Shown: positions 12,101-24,448 of the stretch, in pieces | Layout: each line of letters starts with the position of its first letter | Numbering within the stretch: the stretch's first letter is position 1 | Source of the DNA: Glebionis coronaria | Taxonomy: Eukaryota > Streptophyta > Magnoliopsida > Asterales > Asteraceae | Assembly: GCA_025667525.1 (NCBI GenBank) | Contig: CM046877.1 | Span: 261,861,706-261,925,705 of the forward strand | Length of the DNA stretch: 64,000 nt | Direction: 5' to 3' | The notes under the pieces: model-generated | The model's database searches: none | What the model saw: only the letters and a program-made list of their open reading frames with translations | What the model was told of the DNA's origin: nothing | Translations under genes and position numbers: made by a program

Positions 12101-14903
12101 TAGGTGGTTCCTCAAGTGAAGATTTGGGCTCGATACTCATAACCTCCTCGGGTGGAGGAAATGGGAAATCGTTAAGAAAATCCTTGATAATCGAGAAGTC
12201 CTCATCGTTGTCGAGGTCTTCGTCACAAGTACGTGGAACATTGCATTCTTCCAACGTAAAACCACCACCTTCAAAAGGAGTGAAGGTTGGTGTCGAGTTA
12301 TCAAGAATTGGATCCAACATAGTGGGATTGCCACTAGTTTCTTCATCACCAAAACCTAGAACTTCTTGTGAAAATTCCTCGCAAACCACGTCAATCATAT
12401 CAACGAGGTTTATGGTTGCAACGGAATAAACATGAGAAATTTGAGAGTTTTGAGTTGCGTTTATAACAAGTTCCTCGTCGTTGAAACGTAAGGTGATCTT
12501 TCTAGCATGCACATCGATCAAAGCCATAGACGTATCTAAAAACGAACGACCTAAAATAAGAGGAACTTGAGGATCCGTGGGGATGTCAACAACAATGAAG
12601 TCTACGGGATAGCAGAACTTCCCCACTTTCACAAAAACATCTTCCGCCAAACCACATGCGGGAATTGTGGAATGGTCGGCCAACTCGATAGACATTAGTG
12701 AAGGAGTAAGATTAGGAAGATTGAGCGACTTGAAGATTGCAAGTGGCATCAAGTTAATGCTAGCACCAAGATCGGCCAAGGCGAAGCATTCTTCCATGTC
12801 TTGGATTGCACAAGGGATCAAAAATTTACCGGGATCACCGACTTTTTGAGGTATGCGATTAAGATAAACCGACGAACAACTAGACAATTGGTGCAATTTC
12901 TCCTTGTTGTTCAACATACTCTTAAAGTTAGCGGCAAATCGAGGCATCATGACCAAGGCATCGGCGAAACTCACATTAAGGTGCAAATCACGAAACATTT
13001 TCATAAAAAGCTCAAATTGGTAATTGTCGCGCTCTTGACGTTTCTCCTTCCTAAGTCTCGATGGATAGGGCAAAGGTGGTGGGGGTTGAGGCATAGTAGG
13101 CATAGCCTTTGGAATCTCGGGTTCCAATGATGGTAATGGGTCAACCGTAGGTGTGGTATGAGCGGTACTTCGTGGGATTGGGACATGCTCCTTTTGGACC
13201 ACCACCTCGGGTTCTTCCTCAATTGCTTCCTCCGTAGGAGCAATTGGTTGAGGAATCGGCTCCTTAAGTGTCTTACCACTACGTGTGGTAATCACTTTCA
13301 TCTCACCCTTAGGGTTTGATATGGTGTTACTAGGAAGACCACTTGACGACGGTTTACACATTATTGCCTCAAACATAGACGAGATTTTATCTTCAAAATT
13401 AGATTGCCTCAATACGGCTTCGGTTTGCCTTTTCTCGGCCTTAAGCATCTCTTGTTTAATCCCATGTTGCCCTAGTTCCATTTTTTGTTGGTTTTGTTGC
13501 AACCTAGTGACATTTCCTTCCATCTTGTTGGTGTGGATTTTAAGTTCATTAGCTAACTCATTTTTCAACTCTTTCTTCAAGTCGTTTTTGAACTCGGATC
13601 TTAGGCTAATTATTTCTCTTTGTATGGTGTCAAACCTAGCATCATTCCCACTAGCATATTCAACAAACTCACTTGGAAGATCTTTCAATGTTTGCAAACT
13701 TTTGTTGTTATTTTGAAAATCATTTTTGTTTGAAACTTGATTATTAGCCCCTTGATTCCCATAGTTTCCCTTGTTGTAATTGTTCTTAAAACCAACTTGA
13801 TTGTTGCGATAGTTGTTAGCATTTTGATTTGATCCAAACCCCGGTGGAGTCATTTGATTAGAGCGGGAAACTTGACCGTTTTGGTTGTAATTTCCCGTAG
13901 CCGCAAAGGCACTCGAAGTGTTACCACCGTTGGTAATGCACTCGGAGAAATCATGACCTCCACCACAATACATGCAAGAAACCTCAACCGCTTTAACCGT
14001 AGCGGGAGCACTTGGTTCACCAACTTTAAACTCAATCAAAAGTCCTTTCAACTTATCAAAAATCTTGTTTTCCAAGTTTGCCTCAATTTGGCAAGCATCG
14101 ATGGTATTAGACAAAGAAGGTGAAGCCGAAGACGAAGCCTTACGAACACTAGACGTGCTACGAGGACTATACACCTTAGATCTATTTTCAATTATCACCA
14201 AAGCTTCCTCAACCGTTTTACACAAAAAATTACCACCTGCGGCGGCATTCAAATAATCCCTTTCATGATCATTAAGTCCATTGTAAAACGTGTCAATTTG
14301 ATGCAAATCAGAAAAACCGTGATGAGGACATTCATGTAACATTTCCTTAAACCTATTCCAAGCCGTTGAAAAACTTTCATTAAACTCTTGTGAAAACTTT
14401 GAAATCTCTTTTTTCAAGTGCGTAGTCTTAGAGGGCGGAAAAAATTGGTTCACAAACTTAGACACGAGATCCTTCCACGTCAATATAGAATTGGGTGGCT
14501 CTTTCTCTAACCAAATTTTAGCGGGCCCCGCTAAGGAATACGGAAAAAGCATCATCTTAATCGAGTCGTTAGAGACATCCTTAAACTTGCAAGTAGCGGT
14601 AAGACGATTGAATTGGCGGATATGGTTGTGTGGATTGTCCTTCTCATCACCACGGAATTTGTTGTTTTGAATCATGGACAACAAACCCGTTTTCACTTCA
14701 AAATTCTCCGCAAGGATAGCGGGAATCACAATAGCCTCTCCATAACCCTCGGTGGGTGCTTGAAGTAACTCCATCATAGTTCGATTCGCCATGGTTGGTG
14801 CTTCTCTTACAATGGGTTCGTCAATAGGAGACTCCTCACTAGAAGGAGTGATGGATTTGTTCTTTCGTTTACGAGCACGTCTTGCTTTGTTTCGAGTTAG
14901 CAT
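9186..14903 (-). pseudogene. gag-pol polyprotein of element A, one premature stop
   Basis: A single frame of 1,906 codons encodes Gag, protease, reverse transcriptase, RNase H and integrase. It is broken only by TGA at 11091-11093 (codon ~1271, where CGA is expected). Visible domains are: Athila gag with P-F-S/Y-S-L-x-G-x-A-x-x-W and F-F-P-P-S-K-T; a CX2CX3HX4C knuckle (~codon 315); D-L-G-A protease (~709); F-M-D-D reverse transcriptase (~1179); RNase H C-D-A-S (~1329); and the integrase core. In integrase the zinc motif has C-A-C where D has C-D-A-C. The first catalytic Asp is replaced by Tyr (G-I-Y-F-M-G-P versus G-I-D-F-M-G-P in D), while the later Asp (S-D-R-G-T) and Glu remain. The ATG at 14903 (MLTR) is chosen over 14933 because F and D start the same way. 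Despite these lesions the copy is young. Confidence 0.93.
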
Positions 14904-15632
14904 AAACGTCACGTACAACGAGGGGACGAGCAAAGAATATTCTTTTTGGTGTTTTGTATTTTTTCAATTTTTTTTGTGGTTTTTGATTGTATTAACCTTT
15001 TTGGAACTTGGTGAAATGTATTAAGTAGACAAAAAGTCCACAAATCTCCTCACTAATCAAATCTCTTGATTAACGAAGCCTCAAGGAATGAAAACGAACA
15101 CGTGGAGTGAACGCCTTCGATGACTTTAGAACGATGGTGGAACACCAAATCGTTCAAGAGGGTTTAATCAATAGAAACCAAGAAAATATATATGATACTT
15201 AGTAATACTTTGGGCGGCAAAACCCTCGATTCACTCTCACAATCAAATACTCACAAGCAAGCGGGGAAACGAGGCGGCACGAAGCACTTAAGAGCCTTTT
15301 TCCTTAGGATATATTTTATAATATCCGCCTTATACCCACCTTATAGTTTGTATTTTCAAGATTAAGCTTCACGAAAGTATTTATCTATTTTTGCCTTTTT
15401 TCTTTGGTTTGAGATTCGAATACAATGATTGGGTAATGACCTCCCAAGTCAAGGTTGTGATTTCTCACGTATTTGGAGTACTTGTGTATTTATTGTCTTA
15501 CGTATACAATATAGTAATAATATTCACACAAAAACCGAAAAACGATAATACGTATTAGTAGAGTGCTACTAATACAAATACTAATTATGGTTAGTATAAA
15601 AACAACAATGCCAAATCAAAACACAACACGCC
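14904..15632 (-). other. 5' leader of element A
   Basis: About 730 bases between the primer site and gag. No convincing ORF is seen. It contains a stretch (about 15240-15330) with wording similar to the leader of F (57660-57730). A packaging or dimerisation signal would be expected here, but none can be identified by reading alone. Confidence 0.6.
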
Positions 15633-15650
15633 TCCCCGGCAGCGGCGCCA
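15633..15650 (-). other. primer binding site of element A (tRNA-Asp type)
   Basis: The minus strand reads TGGCGCCGCTGCCGGGGA, 3 bases inside the 5' LTR. This is the hallmark Athila primer site, complementary to the 3' end of plant tRNA-Asp. It is an intact 18-base match to the pattern; D carries a decayed version and F a near-intact one. Confidence 0.92.
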
Positions 15651-15653
15651 AAA

Positions 15654-18600
15654 TGATGTTGAGTAAAACTACACCTTTAGGAAAAGGATGCAATAAATAG
15701 GGCAAGTGAGCACGATGATTTAGGAAAACCGTGTGTGAATGACCCAATTAGGTTCGTTCTCAAGGAGGCTAGTGTGTTATGTGTGTAATGATTTGGATTA
15801 ATTTGTGATTATATTTGAGAAAAGAAAAATAGAAAAGGGACTAGAAGAGAATGACGGTTATGAAGACGGATTAAACTAAGTCTAAAAAGGCGTACACGTA
15901 AAGTCGTAAAAACCACCAAAATTAAAATCTTAACCTAAAAATTTCTAAAAATTACCAAAAATCCTTAATAATATTTTAAGAGTTTACAAAAAATCAAAAC
16001 TTGCAAAAACCTTTTAATTAATTAGATAATGACTTTTTAATGCTAATTAAAGCCCTAAAAATCAAAATTAATTATTAAAAAGCCCTAAACAAGATTTTCA
16101 AGTTTGTAAACCTCAAAAATACTCTAATTAAGCTAACAACTATTTTTCAAAATTTTAAAACCAATTAAAACTATTTTTAAACAATTAAAAACTCCTAAAA
16201 TCAATTAAATCTTAAATTAATTATAAAAAAAAAATTAAAAGACCTAAAAAAATATATGGAAAGTTGCAAAAATCCTAATAAAGTATTTAGAACCTAGGAA
16301 AAATATAAAAACCTAGAAAATCATACTTTTAATTTTTAATAATAAAATAATATTAAAATAATATTAAAAATCCAAAAATTATAAAAAATTCTAAAAACTT
16401 GCAAACTAGCTTAATTTAACCTAAATAACTCAGAAATGAAAGTGAAATTACCTAAATACCCCTATTGGGCCTAGAAAATGGGCCAAACCCAAAACAGTCC
16501 CTTATTGGGCTTAATTAAGGCCCAATAAGAAAAAGTGCTCAAAATAAGCTCAAAAAGCACAGGTTGACTCAAAATTTGATTTTAAACAACTTTTTCCAAA
16601 GGCCCAAAAGCTGAAAATGTGAAATAAGCTAACTTATAATAAGCAGCTTATTCTTAATGGGCTTTTTGGCCCATTAAGCTATAAGCTGATGCCATAAGCT
16701 AAAATTTAACACACAACCTTCTTTTGACCTAACAAAGACTTTTGCAAAAAGAATTTTCAAATAAGACCACTTAATAAGCCAGAAACAAGTCAACAACTTA
16801 TTCACAAAACGACAAAATAGTCGTTTTTATGATCTAGACCACCTCAGAAGCTGATTCAAGTTGCAAAATGTTTCTTTTGACAAAACTAAGCTTAAAAACC
16901 AAAGAACTTTCAAATAAGCACACTCAATAAGCTGGAAAATCAAATAAGCACTTATCTTAAAAGTCAAACAAGTTGGTTTTCTAGTAAAAAGTCAAAGTCA
17001 AAGTCTCATAAGCTCCAGTTCACTTAAATGGGTCAAATAATGAAGATCTATTACAAAAAATAAGTTGTTGCAAGTCAGGATAAGCTAGAATAGCTTATTG
17101 ATAAGCTGATGACAAAATTGCACTAGCAGGGGCTAGTTTTGGATATTGAGCAGTGGGAACTTTTCCCACTGCTTGACTATCTTGATTTTTTGTCTTTAGT
17201 GACTTTTTCTTGGATTCAGATTTCACAAAGGCACCCAATTGATCTTTGGATCAAAAGGAGTCAATAACAATCAAAATAACACAATCACAAACAGCCAATT
17301 GATACAGTTTAATCAATTAATCACCAGACATTGCACAGACATGAACAATAAGCAGTTTAGCATTCAAGACCAGATTTAGCACAATTCAGCCAGCCAAATT
17401 CAACCAAATGCACACACAAGCTATAATAAACTCCAATAAGCAAGTCTAAACAGGTTTCATGCACTGGTTCAAAGAATTAAGCAAGATTCAAGCAATGAAA
17501 GTTACTGATGAACACTAACACATGCAGTTTTCTACTTTTGCTGATGTATTTGACACACAAGCCATATTCAACACCTCAAATCTTTCAAACAGGTTATGTT
17601 AACTTTGTTTAAACCACTTTTATCCCTAGGCATGCATACAAACTAAGTGTTCCCAAAAGCCTAGGTCAAAACAAGCAGAAACAAGGTCTATATAGCAGAT
17701 TGATCAATTCAAGTGTTCAAACCCAAAAACTTGCAGCAAAACACTCTCAAACAAAGGTATATCAGATACAAAGCATAAACAACACTTTCCCTTAACACAA
17801 AAAACAGATTACAAGCATAATCCAGTAGACCCAAACACCCCTTTAACTTTTTCAAATCAAAATTTTCAAAAGCAAAACAAGATTTCAGGCCAACCAAGCA
17901 TCTATTAACACTAAAACAAGTATAATAAACAGATTCAAGCAAGAACTAGCCACAAAATTCACAAGAACAACAGTTTCATACAAATATAACCAAAAATCAC
18001 AATTTATGCAGATTTGGAGATTAAGTAAGCAAACCTCATGGATGTACATCCACACCCACGAATTTTGAGCTTATGTGCTAGCAAGAACAAGCACAAGCTT
18101 CCACAAAAGCCTGCTAAGATTGAACAAGGGTTAAGCACAATAACATGAAAAATCAGAAACTTGGAAAAATCTTGATTGATGCAAACTTGTTACCCCACAC
18201 TTGATTATCCCCAAGTTATAAGCCTCACCACACCTTAACCAACTCAGTTAGGATGCTATGATCAGCCCTATAACCCAAGAATTCCAAGATTGGAACAAGA
18301 CTTAGCAAAATATCAAGAAAATGAGGAAAATATGCAAACTTGTGCACACTCCTCTTTTGAAAACAGGTTTTTAACTTCAAAAGCAGTAAACTAAGAACAA
18401 TAACAAGCAGAATAAAGATGGCACTTGGTCTTTCTTCAAAGCACTTAACTCAAATTCATTAATCTGAAAAAGGATTTACAAGTTTGAACAAAGGAAAAAC
18501 CAAAAGCAAGCGTCTAATGAAGCACCCTAAGGCCTTTATATAGGCATACAAATGACTAAGGAACAGCTAATAACTAGAAACCCTAATGGTTGAAGTCCCA

Positions 18601-19892
18601 AATATGCCCTTGTAGTTTTTGTCTTCTTTGGAGAATCATGTGACTGAATTTGTCATGTAGCTGAGGTGTGAGCTGTTGAAATAGCATCAAGGGCTTAAAA
18701 TGAGCTTAGGATGCAAGCAGGATTGTGAGGCGTTGGATTGCTGGCATAATCTTGTCTTCTTCCTCAAACGTGTAGCAGGGCATGTCCTATGTGGCATGTG
18801 GGGTAAAGTGGCAAGTGTTTTTAAGGTTGGGATATGATTAGGGCATGCTTAATCATTAATCTGGAGGTTTATGAGGTTTAATTACAAGTGAATTAAGAAA
18901 ACCCAATTTGTGTTCTTGGTGAATAGTTGGGCGTTTAATCTGAGTATGGGTTTAAAAAAGTGTTTAGCGCCAGATTATTAAACTAATATAGATTAGTTTA
19001 AATCTGGTAATGGTGGGAAGTGATGTGGCCAAATGAAAGAAGCTGATTGGTGGGAGGGAGTAAGTGGGACACTTGTCACCATTTGGTAGGTTAAGGTAAG
19101 TTTTATGTCTGGCCACAATAAGTCCCTTACCTTCTTTTCTCTTTTCACTTGCAATTTAAATAACCAAATCCGGATTTCCTTTGTTAACAAACTTTCACTT
19201 TTCACACTTTTGCCCCAAATACTTTTCCAAAGTATTTTCAGTGGTATTTCTTGCCATATTGTGATACTTGAGGGGCTGTTTTGGCATTTTGTTGATAGAT
19301 AATGGTCTTGACTTGTATGTTGAGCATTTTGGAGGACTGAAATTGCCAAGTCTTGATAATTGAGGGACCATTTTTGCCAAATATTGAAAGTTGAGGGTCC
19401 TTTTTGTAATTTTGGATTTTCAAAGGACCAAACTTGTCATTTCTTGTACTTTGAAGGACTTCATGATGTATTTGACTTTGTGGATGATATTGGTTGACAA
19501 TTTAGCTTTGTTGAGGGGCTAAACTTGCCAATTCTTCAAATTTAAGGGCCCTTTTTGTAATTTTGACAAACTTTAGGGACCAAACTTGTAATTATGAGGA
19601 TACAAGGGTATAAAGTGTCAATTCTTCATAATTGGAGGACCCTTCTTCATAATTCTTCAAATCTTCAAGGGTTGATCTTGGGAAAGTCTTCACTAGGGCT
19701 TGGTTCATTGTGCGGCTTCGTTTCCCGTGTTCGTTTTTGTATGATTCTTGTGATCTTTTGTCATTATCTCAATATCCGTACCTAAAATACACAAGCAACA
19801 AACACAAGCATATATTTGGGTATTTTGATGATATTTAATGCATTTAAAGCCCTATTTGGAAGATGAGACTATGTATAAAAGCAGTCTCATCA
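15654..19892 (-). repeat. 5' LTR of element A (4239 bp)
   Basis: Partner of 3135-7361; promoter-bearing LTR in the element's own orientation. Identity is about 99% by eye. The main length difference is 12 extra bases near 18945-18957. The LTR-tip hairpin is at 19862-19891. Confidence 0.95.
18534..18542 (-). promoter_or_regulatory. TATA box candidate in the 5' LTR of element A
   Basis: The minus strand reads TATATAAAG, about 1.35 kb from the LTR 5' tip; the same site is at 6015-6023 in the other LTR. It is the best match to a plant TATA box on the element's strand. Start site not determined. Confidence 0.55.
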
Positions 19893-19897
19893 ATCGT

Positions 19898-20995
19898 CTG
19901 CTTGATTTGTGTTCGCTGGAGCAATTACAGTAGTTGTGGATGTTGTATGATCGAGTGTTGATGTGATATTCTGAGGAGGTAAATCTGCAGCAACCCGTGT
20001 TGAAGTAGATGTAGTTGTATCCTTTTGTTGACGATGATGGGTATCATCATTCTTATCATGAGTGACAGCGGAAGACTTCGATACAACATGTTTCTCCCCC
20101 GTGAAATATTCATCATACATTGGTCCATATAATATTTCCAACTCTTCAATTTTCGTGTCTACTGTCATATCAGCTCTTGGAACACTTTGTGGAACCATCT
20201 TTGAACTTGACAGTTCATTGTTGTGGTCTTGAGTTCTGAGTTCTGTGCGGTTGTGAACGGAAGTCGTTTGTCGTTGTGGATCGAGACTTAAACTGTTTTG
20301 TTCAAGTGCCATTTCTTGCAATTCATCGAATCTGACATTAATAGTCTCTATGATCAATTTTGTTCTCTTGTTGTAAACTCTATATCCCTTAGACTGAGTT
20401 GCATATCACACTAGAATACATGCATCACCTTTCTTTTTCATCTTATCCATATTTTCACCATCGCGGATTATGTAACATGTACATCCAAAAATGTGAAGGT
20501 GTTTGAGTGAAGGTTTGCGATCGTGAATTATGTGTTATGGTGTCTTTTCATGTCTTGGAATAATTAAGGAACGTATTTGTGTGTAGCATGGGGTTGACAC
20601 GGCTTCGGCCCAAAAGAAAAGTGGAAGTTTTGAAATGGATAATAATGTTCGAGCAGCCTTAACTAAAGTACGATTTCGTCTTTTGACAACGCCGTTTTAT
20701 TCAGGTGTTCAAGCAATAGATGTTTCATGTTCAATCCCTTCAGCTTCAAAATAATTCTTCAGAGTTAAATTCAAGAATTATGTGCCTCTGTCAGTACGTA
20801 CCACTTTAACTTGAGCTTGAAGACCACGTTGTATCTGCTTAAGGAAGTTGATGAGAACTTCGGGTGTTTCATCCTTGGATCTCAAGAAGAAAGTCCATGT
20901 GTACCGTGAGTATTCATCGATAATTACCATAATGTGTTTCTTCCCATTGATACTTTGAACACGCATGGGACCACACAAATCGATATGAAGAAGAT
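19898..20995 (-). pseudogene. Element E fragment 2: copia integrase and linker (broken)
   Basis: The minus strand carries the copia integrase core, which would insert cDNA into the host genome. From the right edge come H-I-D-L-C-G-P with the first catalytic Asp, S-R-Y-T-W-T-F-F, V-R-T-D-R-G-T with the second Asp, and N-G-V-V-K-R-R in the region of the catalytic Glu. Next come the F-G-C-T-C-Y segment, S-K-G-Y-R-V-Y-N-K-R-T-K, and a long variable linker to reverse transcriptase (20357-19893). In-frame stops follow R-T-D-R-G-T (20778) and occur at several points to 20358. The linker itself is open and continues across element A into 3134. The upstream zinc-binding part is across element D at 53436. 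Confidence 0.9.
20991..20995. repeat. target-site duplication of element D (AAGAT)
   Basis: AAGAT at 20991-20995 and again at 53431-53435, immediately outside the D LTRs. It lies in copia integrase just before the core domain. Confidence 0.93.
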
Positions 20996-20997
20996 TA

Positions 20998-21017
20998 ATA
21001 AGTGTGAAAACACTTAT
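20998..21017 (+). other. LTR-tip hairpin of element D
   Basis: ATAAGTGT and ACACTTAT (8-base arms, GAAA loop) at LTR nucleotides 3-22. It is identical in the 3' LTR at 51860-51879. Confidence 0.9.
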
Positions 21018-21430
21018 CCTTTTACCACTTACTTCCAATAATAACAAGACCAAAACGTGTATTTTATGTCGTAAAAGTCGGAATTATGCGTGGTTTGTGT
21101 TTTTATTGTGTTTCAGGATAAAAATATGAAAAAGGAAGAAAACACGGGCTATCACGAGCTTTTTTCGAAGAAAACGAGAAAAGACGAAGTCAAAAGCTCA
21201 ATAGTGTAAAAAGAACGGAAGTCCAAGGCATATTCTGAAGATTTATCGAAGAAAAAGTCTAACGACGGAAGTTTAATGAAGTCGAAGAACTCAAGTCAAA
21301 TAGAAAAAGAAAACTATAAGAAAAGTTCAAATTTATATCGACAAATCCCGAGACGACGTCGAGAAAGACAAAGAATTTTAATCGAGTCGAGACGAAAAGA
21401 AATAAGGAAGCAACACATGCACTCCCCACC

Positions 21431-21435
21431 TCCTA
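21431..21435. repeat. target-site duplication of element C (TCCTA)
   Basis: TCCTA at 21431-21435 and 42864-42868. In the uninterrupted 3' LTR of D the site reads TCCTATATATACC (52293-52305), which proves the empty-site sequence. Confidence 0.96.
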
Positions 21436-22678
21436 TGTAACACCCCATTTTGATAATGGAATGTCACGCGTAATTATGGCGTGTCATCAAAGCATACAAG
21501 GAAAAATGTCTAAAAATTACATGACCATAAAAGGAAAATACCGGAATCAAACATCGCTAGTCCAAAAGTAAAGCTCATCACACACAAACATAAGTACTGT
21601 AAAGGAAAGGACTAAACAATGTCCATAGCAAGAGTATCAATGTAAAGATAATGCATAAAGTAAAGAAAGGCTAGAAAGCTTCCAGTCCATATGCACGTAC
21701 GCTTAAAGTCTACGAGCGTCCCTGAGTACCTGCCGTTTTGGGAACATGGAAAAGGAAAACGGCTGAGCAATATGCTCAGTGCACGAATGTACAATAAAGC
21801 ATGAATAGGATAAGCATATAACATATAACATCGGAAGAAACTAAGTCCCGAATAACCTGGTTAAGTCTTGGTAAAAGTGGTTTTACAGTTTGAAAAGCCT
21901 TATGTTTATCTTATAAAAACTGTTTAGCATACTCTACAATTAGCCAATATAGCTCATGAAAATACACCGTGCATGAATACTTGGAGGGGTGACCTCATCA
22001 TGCAAATTAGAGGGGCTGCCTCTAATTTAATATACTGGTTTGGGTAGGAAGGATCAGCTCCTTGTAAAGGATACAAGGCACACACCACATTCACACTGAG
22101 TAATCTGCTGAAAAACATGTAACTAGGATGCACCCATACACCCCACATGATAAATATAATAATATGGCCAAAAGCTGAAGGGACGCCATGAGCAATCACT
22201 CCGTCGTGGTGAAGTCATAACATCAGTGCCTCTAATGTTACGGTTATGGTACCTCCATAACTAGGTGAAACTGGTCATGCATGTATATGGCTATAGGTAT
22301 TCTAAATTAAACATAAGCAAATCAAACATATAACTTATACTACGGGAAAACATTTGGCTGCATACGGGAAATCCTAATAAGGAAAGAATGTCCATACTGA
22401 AAGGACAGGAATCCGTACCTTATGTTCAGCGAATGAAGAAGACGAACATAGGAGAATCCTACTTCGGTATCACTAATGCTACATAAATACATACGTGAAT
22501 AAGTATCTGATTACTAAATACGTAACTGGTTTTATGTCATGTCTTAGCTTATTTTATACGTTCATGCCACGTTTTACTTTAAGCCTTAAACTGTGTTTAT
22601 CTCATATTCTGTCTATTCTGATTAATTATTACTTGTATTTCATGTCTTATTATACTTATTGTGTAATAATAAGTAACT

Positions 22679-22970
22679 TTCTAAAAATAGCAGGTTTCCT
22701 AAAATAGAAAGTTTCCAAAAATAGAAAATTACCAAAAATAGAAAGTTTCCAAAAATAGAATTACTGCTTAAAACAGATAAGTTTCTAAAAATAGAAAGTT
22801 TCCATAAATAGATTAGCTGCCTTAATTAAATAAGTTTCTAAAAATAGAAAGTTTCCATAAACAGATTAGCTGCCTGAATTAATAAGTTTCTAAAAATAGA
22901 AAGTTTCCATAAATAGATTAGCTGTCTTAATTAAATAAGTTTCTAAAAATAGAGTGTTTCCATAATTAGA
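22679..22970. repeat. ~53-base tandem repeats in the C LTR (left copy)
   Basis: Units contain TTTCTAAAAATAGAAA, itself an inverted repeat, then GTTTCCATAAATAGATTAGC and a TTAATTAAA spacer. About four long units follow several shorter ones. The right LTR has the same array at about 41170-41462 with small indels. Confidence 0.85.
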
Positions 22971-24349
22971 TATAAGCTGGTTAAATAAGCTAAGTATATA
23001 AGCTTAAGTGTTTTCTCATTATTATTCTAAGTCATAATGATATATTGTATAGTTTATTAATTATTACATGTGATTTAAATAAACTATAGGTTTAAAGTAT
23101 TTAATTAAATATATCATGTTTTTAATTAAATAAAGTTAAATACTTAGGTTAAAACATGTATTATTATTTATTAATAATATAACCTAAGTTATGTTAATTA
23201 ATCAATTATAACTATGGTTTTTAAATAATTAATTAATTATAAATCTAGGAAAATATAAATACTTAGGTTAATAATTCCATGATCTAATAATTAAATTATA
23301 ACCTAAGTCATGTTTTATTAAATTAATCATGTCATATAATTATTAATTTAATTTTAACATATGATTATTAAAAACATCACATTAACATAAACAATGAACC
23401 GGATCGTGACTAGTAACCATGAACCGGACTCGAAATCAACTCAATACCCCGAACCACCTCGGGGTTTCCCCCTTGTTGCTGCTGCCGTGGGACCCACACC
23501 ACCCAACCGGGACCATATGGTCTCGGTGGTGGTCTATAAGCCAAATCGAGACCCCCTTGGGGTTCGATTTAGGCGTCGGCCAAACAAACACCCCTAAAAG
23601 CATCCTTTTTGATTTACCTCATAACCAATTACATGTTTGATTTATGTTTTTAATTAGGTTTTTAAAAACATCTTGTTCTTATTTAATCTATTAAATCAAA
23701 ACAAAAGAAAAGGATTAAAAGATATACCGAATGCGTGGATCTAACGAGGATGAACACACACGAACACACGTATAAGATTCAAGATCAAAAACAAACAAAC
23801 ACCCCCTTTCTTGTTGTTGTATGTGGCGGCCAAGGAGAGGAAGAAGGAGAAGGAGAAAAATCTTTTTAGGTTTTTGATTAAGTTTACTGTAAAGTGAAAA
23901 ATGAAAACAAGATTTTACCTTTACCCCTTCTTAGTAAAATTTTAGATGGGCTTGGCCCATCTCTTGATGTAGCCGCGGTTAAGGGGCCCCACATGGGGTA
24001 CCCGTACCGGTTTCCGTGTCTCGTTATTTAAGTGTTCGTTCGTGTTTAGTCGTGTTCGTGTTTTATGTGTTCTCGTTAAATATTTACCGTGAATTAATAT
24101 ATTTATTCGTGTTCGTAATAAATATATATACGTAATTAATATTAGCTCGTGATTTAATTACGTTCATGATTTCATGATCGCATGTTCGTGATTAATTATT
24201 GTTAAATAATTATTGTGTGTTCGTACGTAATAAATACTTACCGTGTTCTAACACGTACGTAATACGTAAAATTCTAACACGTGAACGTAATCATACTATA
24301 AAAGGAAAGTTTTAATCTAGTACGTACGATCTTAAGGGCACTATTCATG

Positions 24350-24370
24350 GTAAAAGCATGCGGGTTTTAC
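24350..24370 (-). other. LTR-tip hairpin of element C
   Basis: GTAAAA (24350-24355) and TTTTAC (24365-24370): 6-base arms around a 9-base loop at LTR nucleotides 2-22. The 5' LTR has the same at 42842-42862. Confidence 0.75.
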
Positions 24371-24371
24371 A

Positions 24372-24384
24372 ACTCTTCCCCCCT
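24372..24384 (-). other. polypurine tract of element C
   Basis: The minus strand reads AGGGGGGAAGAGT directly before the 3' LTR, preceded by a GGGGACGAATTATTC segment typical of chromovirus 3' ends. Confidence 0.85.
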
Positions 24385-24448
24385 AAAAAGAATAATTCGT
24401 CCCCGAATTATAGATAAAGTAAACTGGATAAGAAGAACATACCTGAAC

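Larger units (their letters stand above)
3135..19892 (-). mobile_element. Element A: complete young Athila-like Ty3 retrotransposon
   Basis: A full-length minus-strand element of 16.76 kb: 5' LTR 15654-19892, tRNA-Asp-type primer site, leader, one gag-pol frame (14903-9186), 1.8 kb of non-coding tail, polypurine tract and 3' LTR 3135-7361. The two LTRs begin TGATG and end CATCA (plus-strand reading) and differ at roughly 28 places by eye in 4.2 kb. The flanking duplication is perfect. Athila membership rests on the primer site, the D-L-G-A protease, the CX2CX3HX4C gag knuckle and the F-M-D-D reverse transcriptase. No env-like ORF is present. It sits inside copia element E. Confidence 0.95.
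20996..21435 (+). repeat. 5' LTR of element D, first part
   Basis: 440 bases matching 51858-52297, with roughly 17 differences by eye. The LTR is then interrupted by element C at its TATA box and resumes at 42864. Confidence 0.93.
21436..24371 (-). repeat. 3' LTR of element C (2936 bp)
   Basis: Direct repeat of 39925-42863, about 97% identical by eye and more diverged in the first 800 bases. It contains the tandem array at 22679-22970, an AT-rich middle, and a GC-richer block near 23390-23600 whose short ORFs occur in both LTRs and are not a recognised gene. Confidence 0.95.

Noticed and set aside
23394..23640. Overlapping plus-strand ORFs in the C LTR (also at 41885-42143)
   Set aside because: Present in both LTRs, in two competing frames, no family resemblance; explained by a GC-richer block of the LTR.
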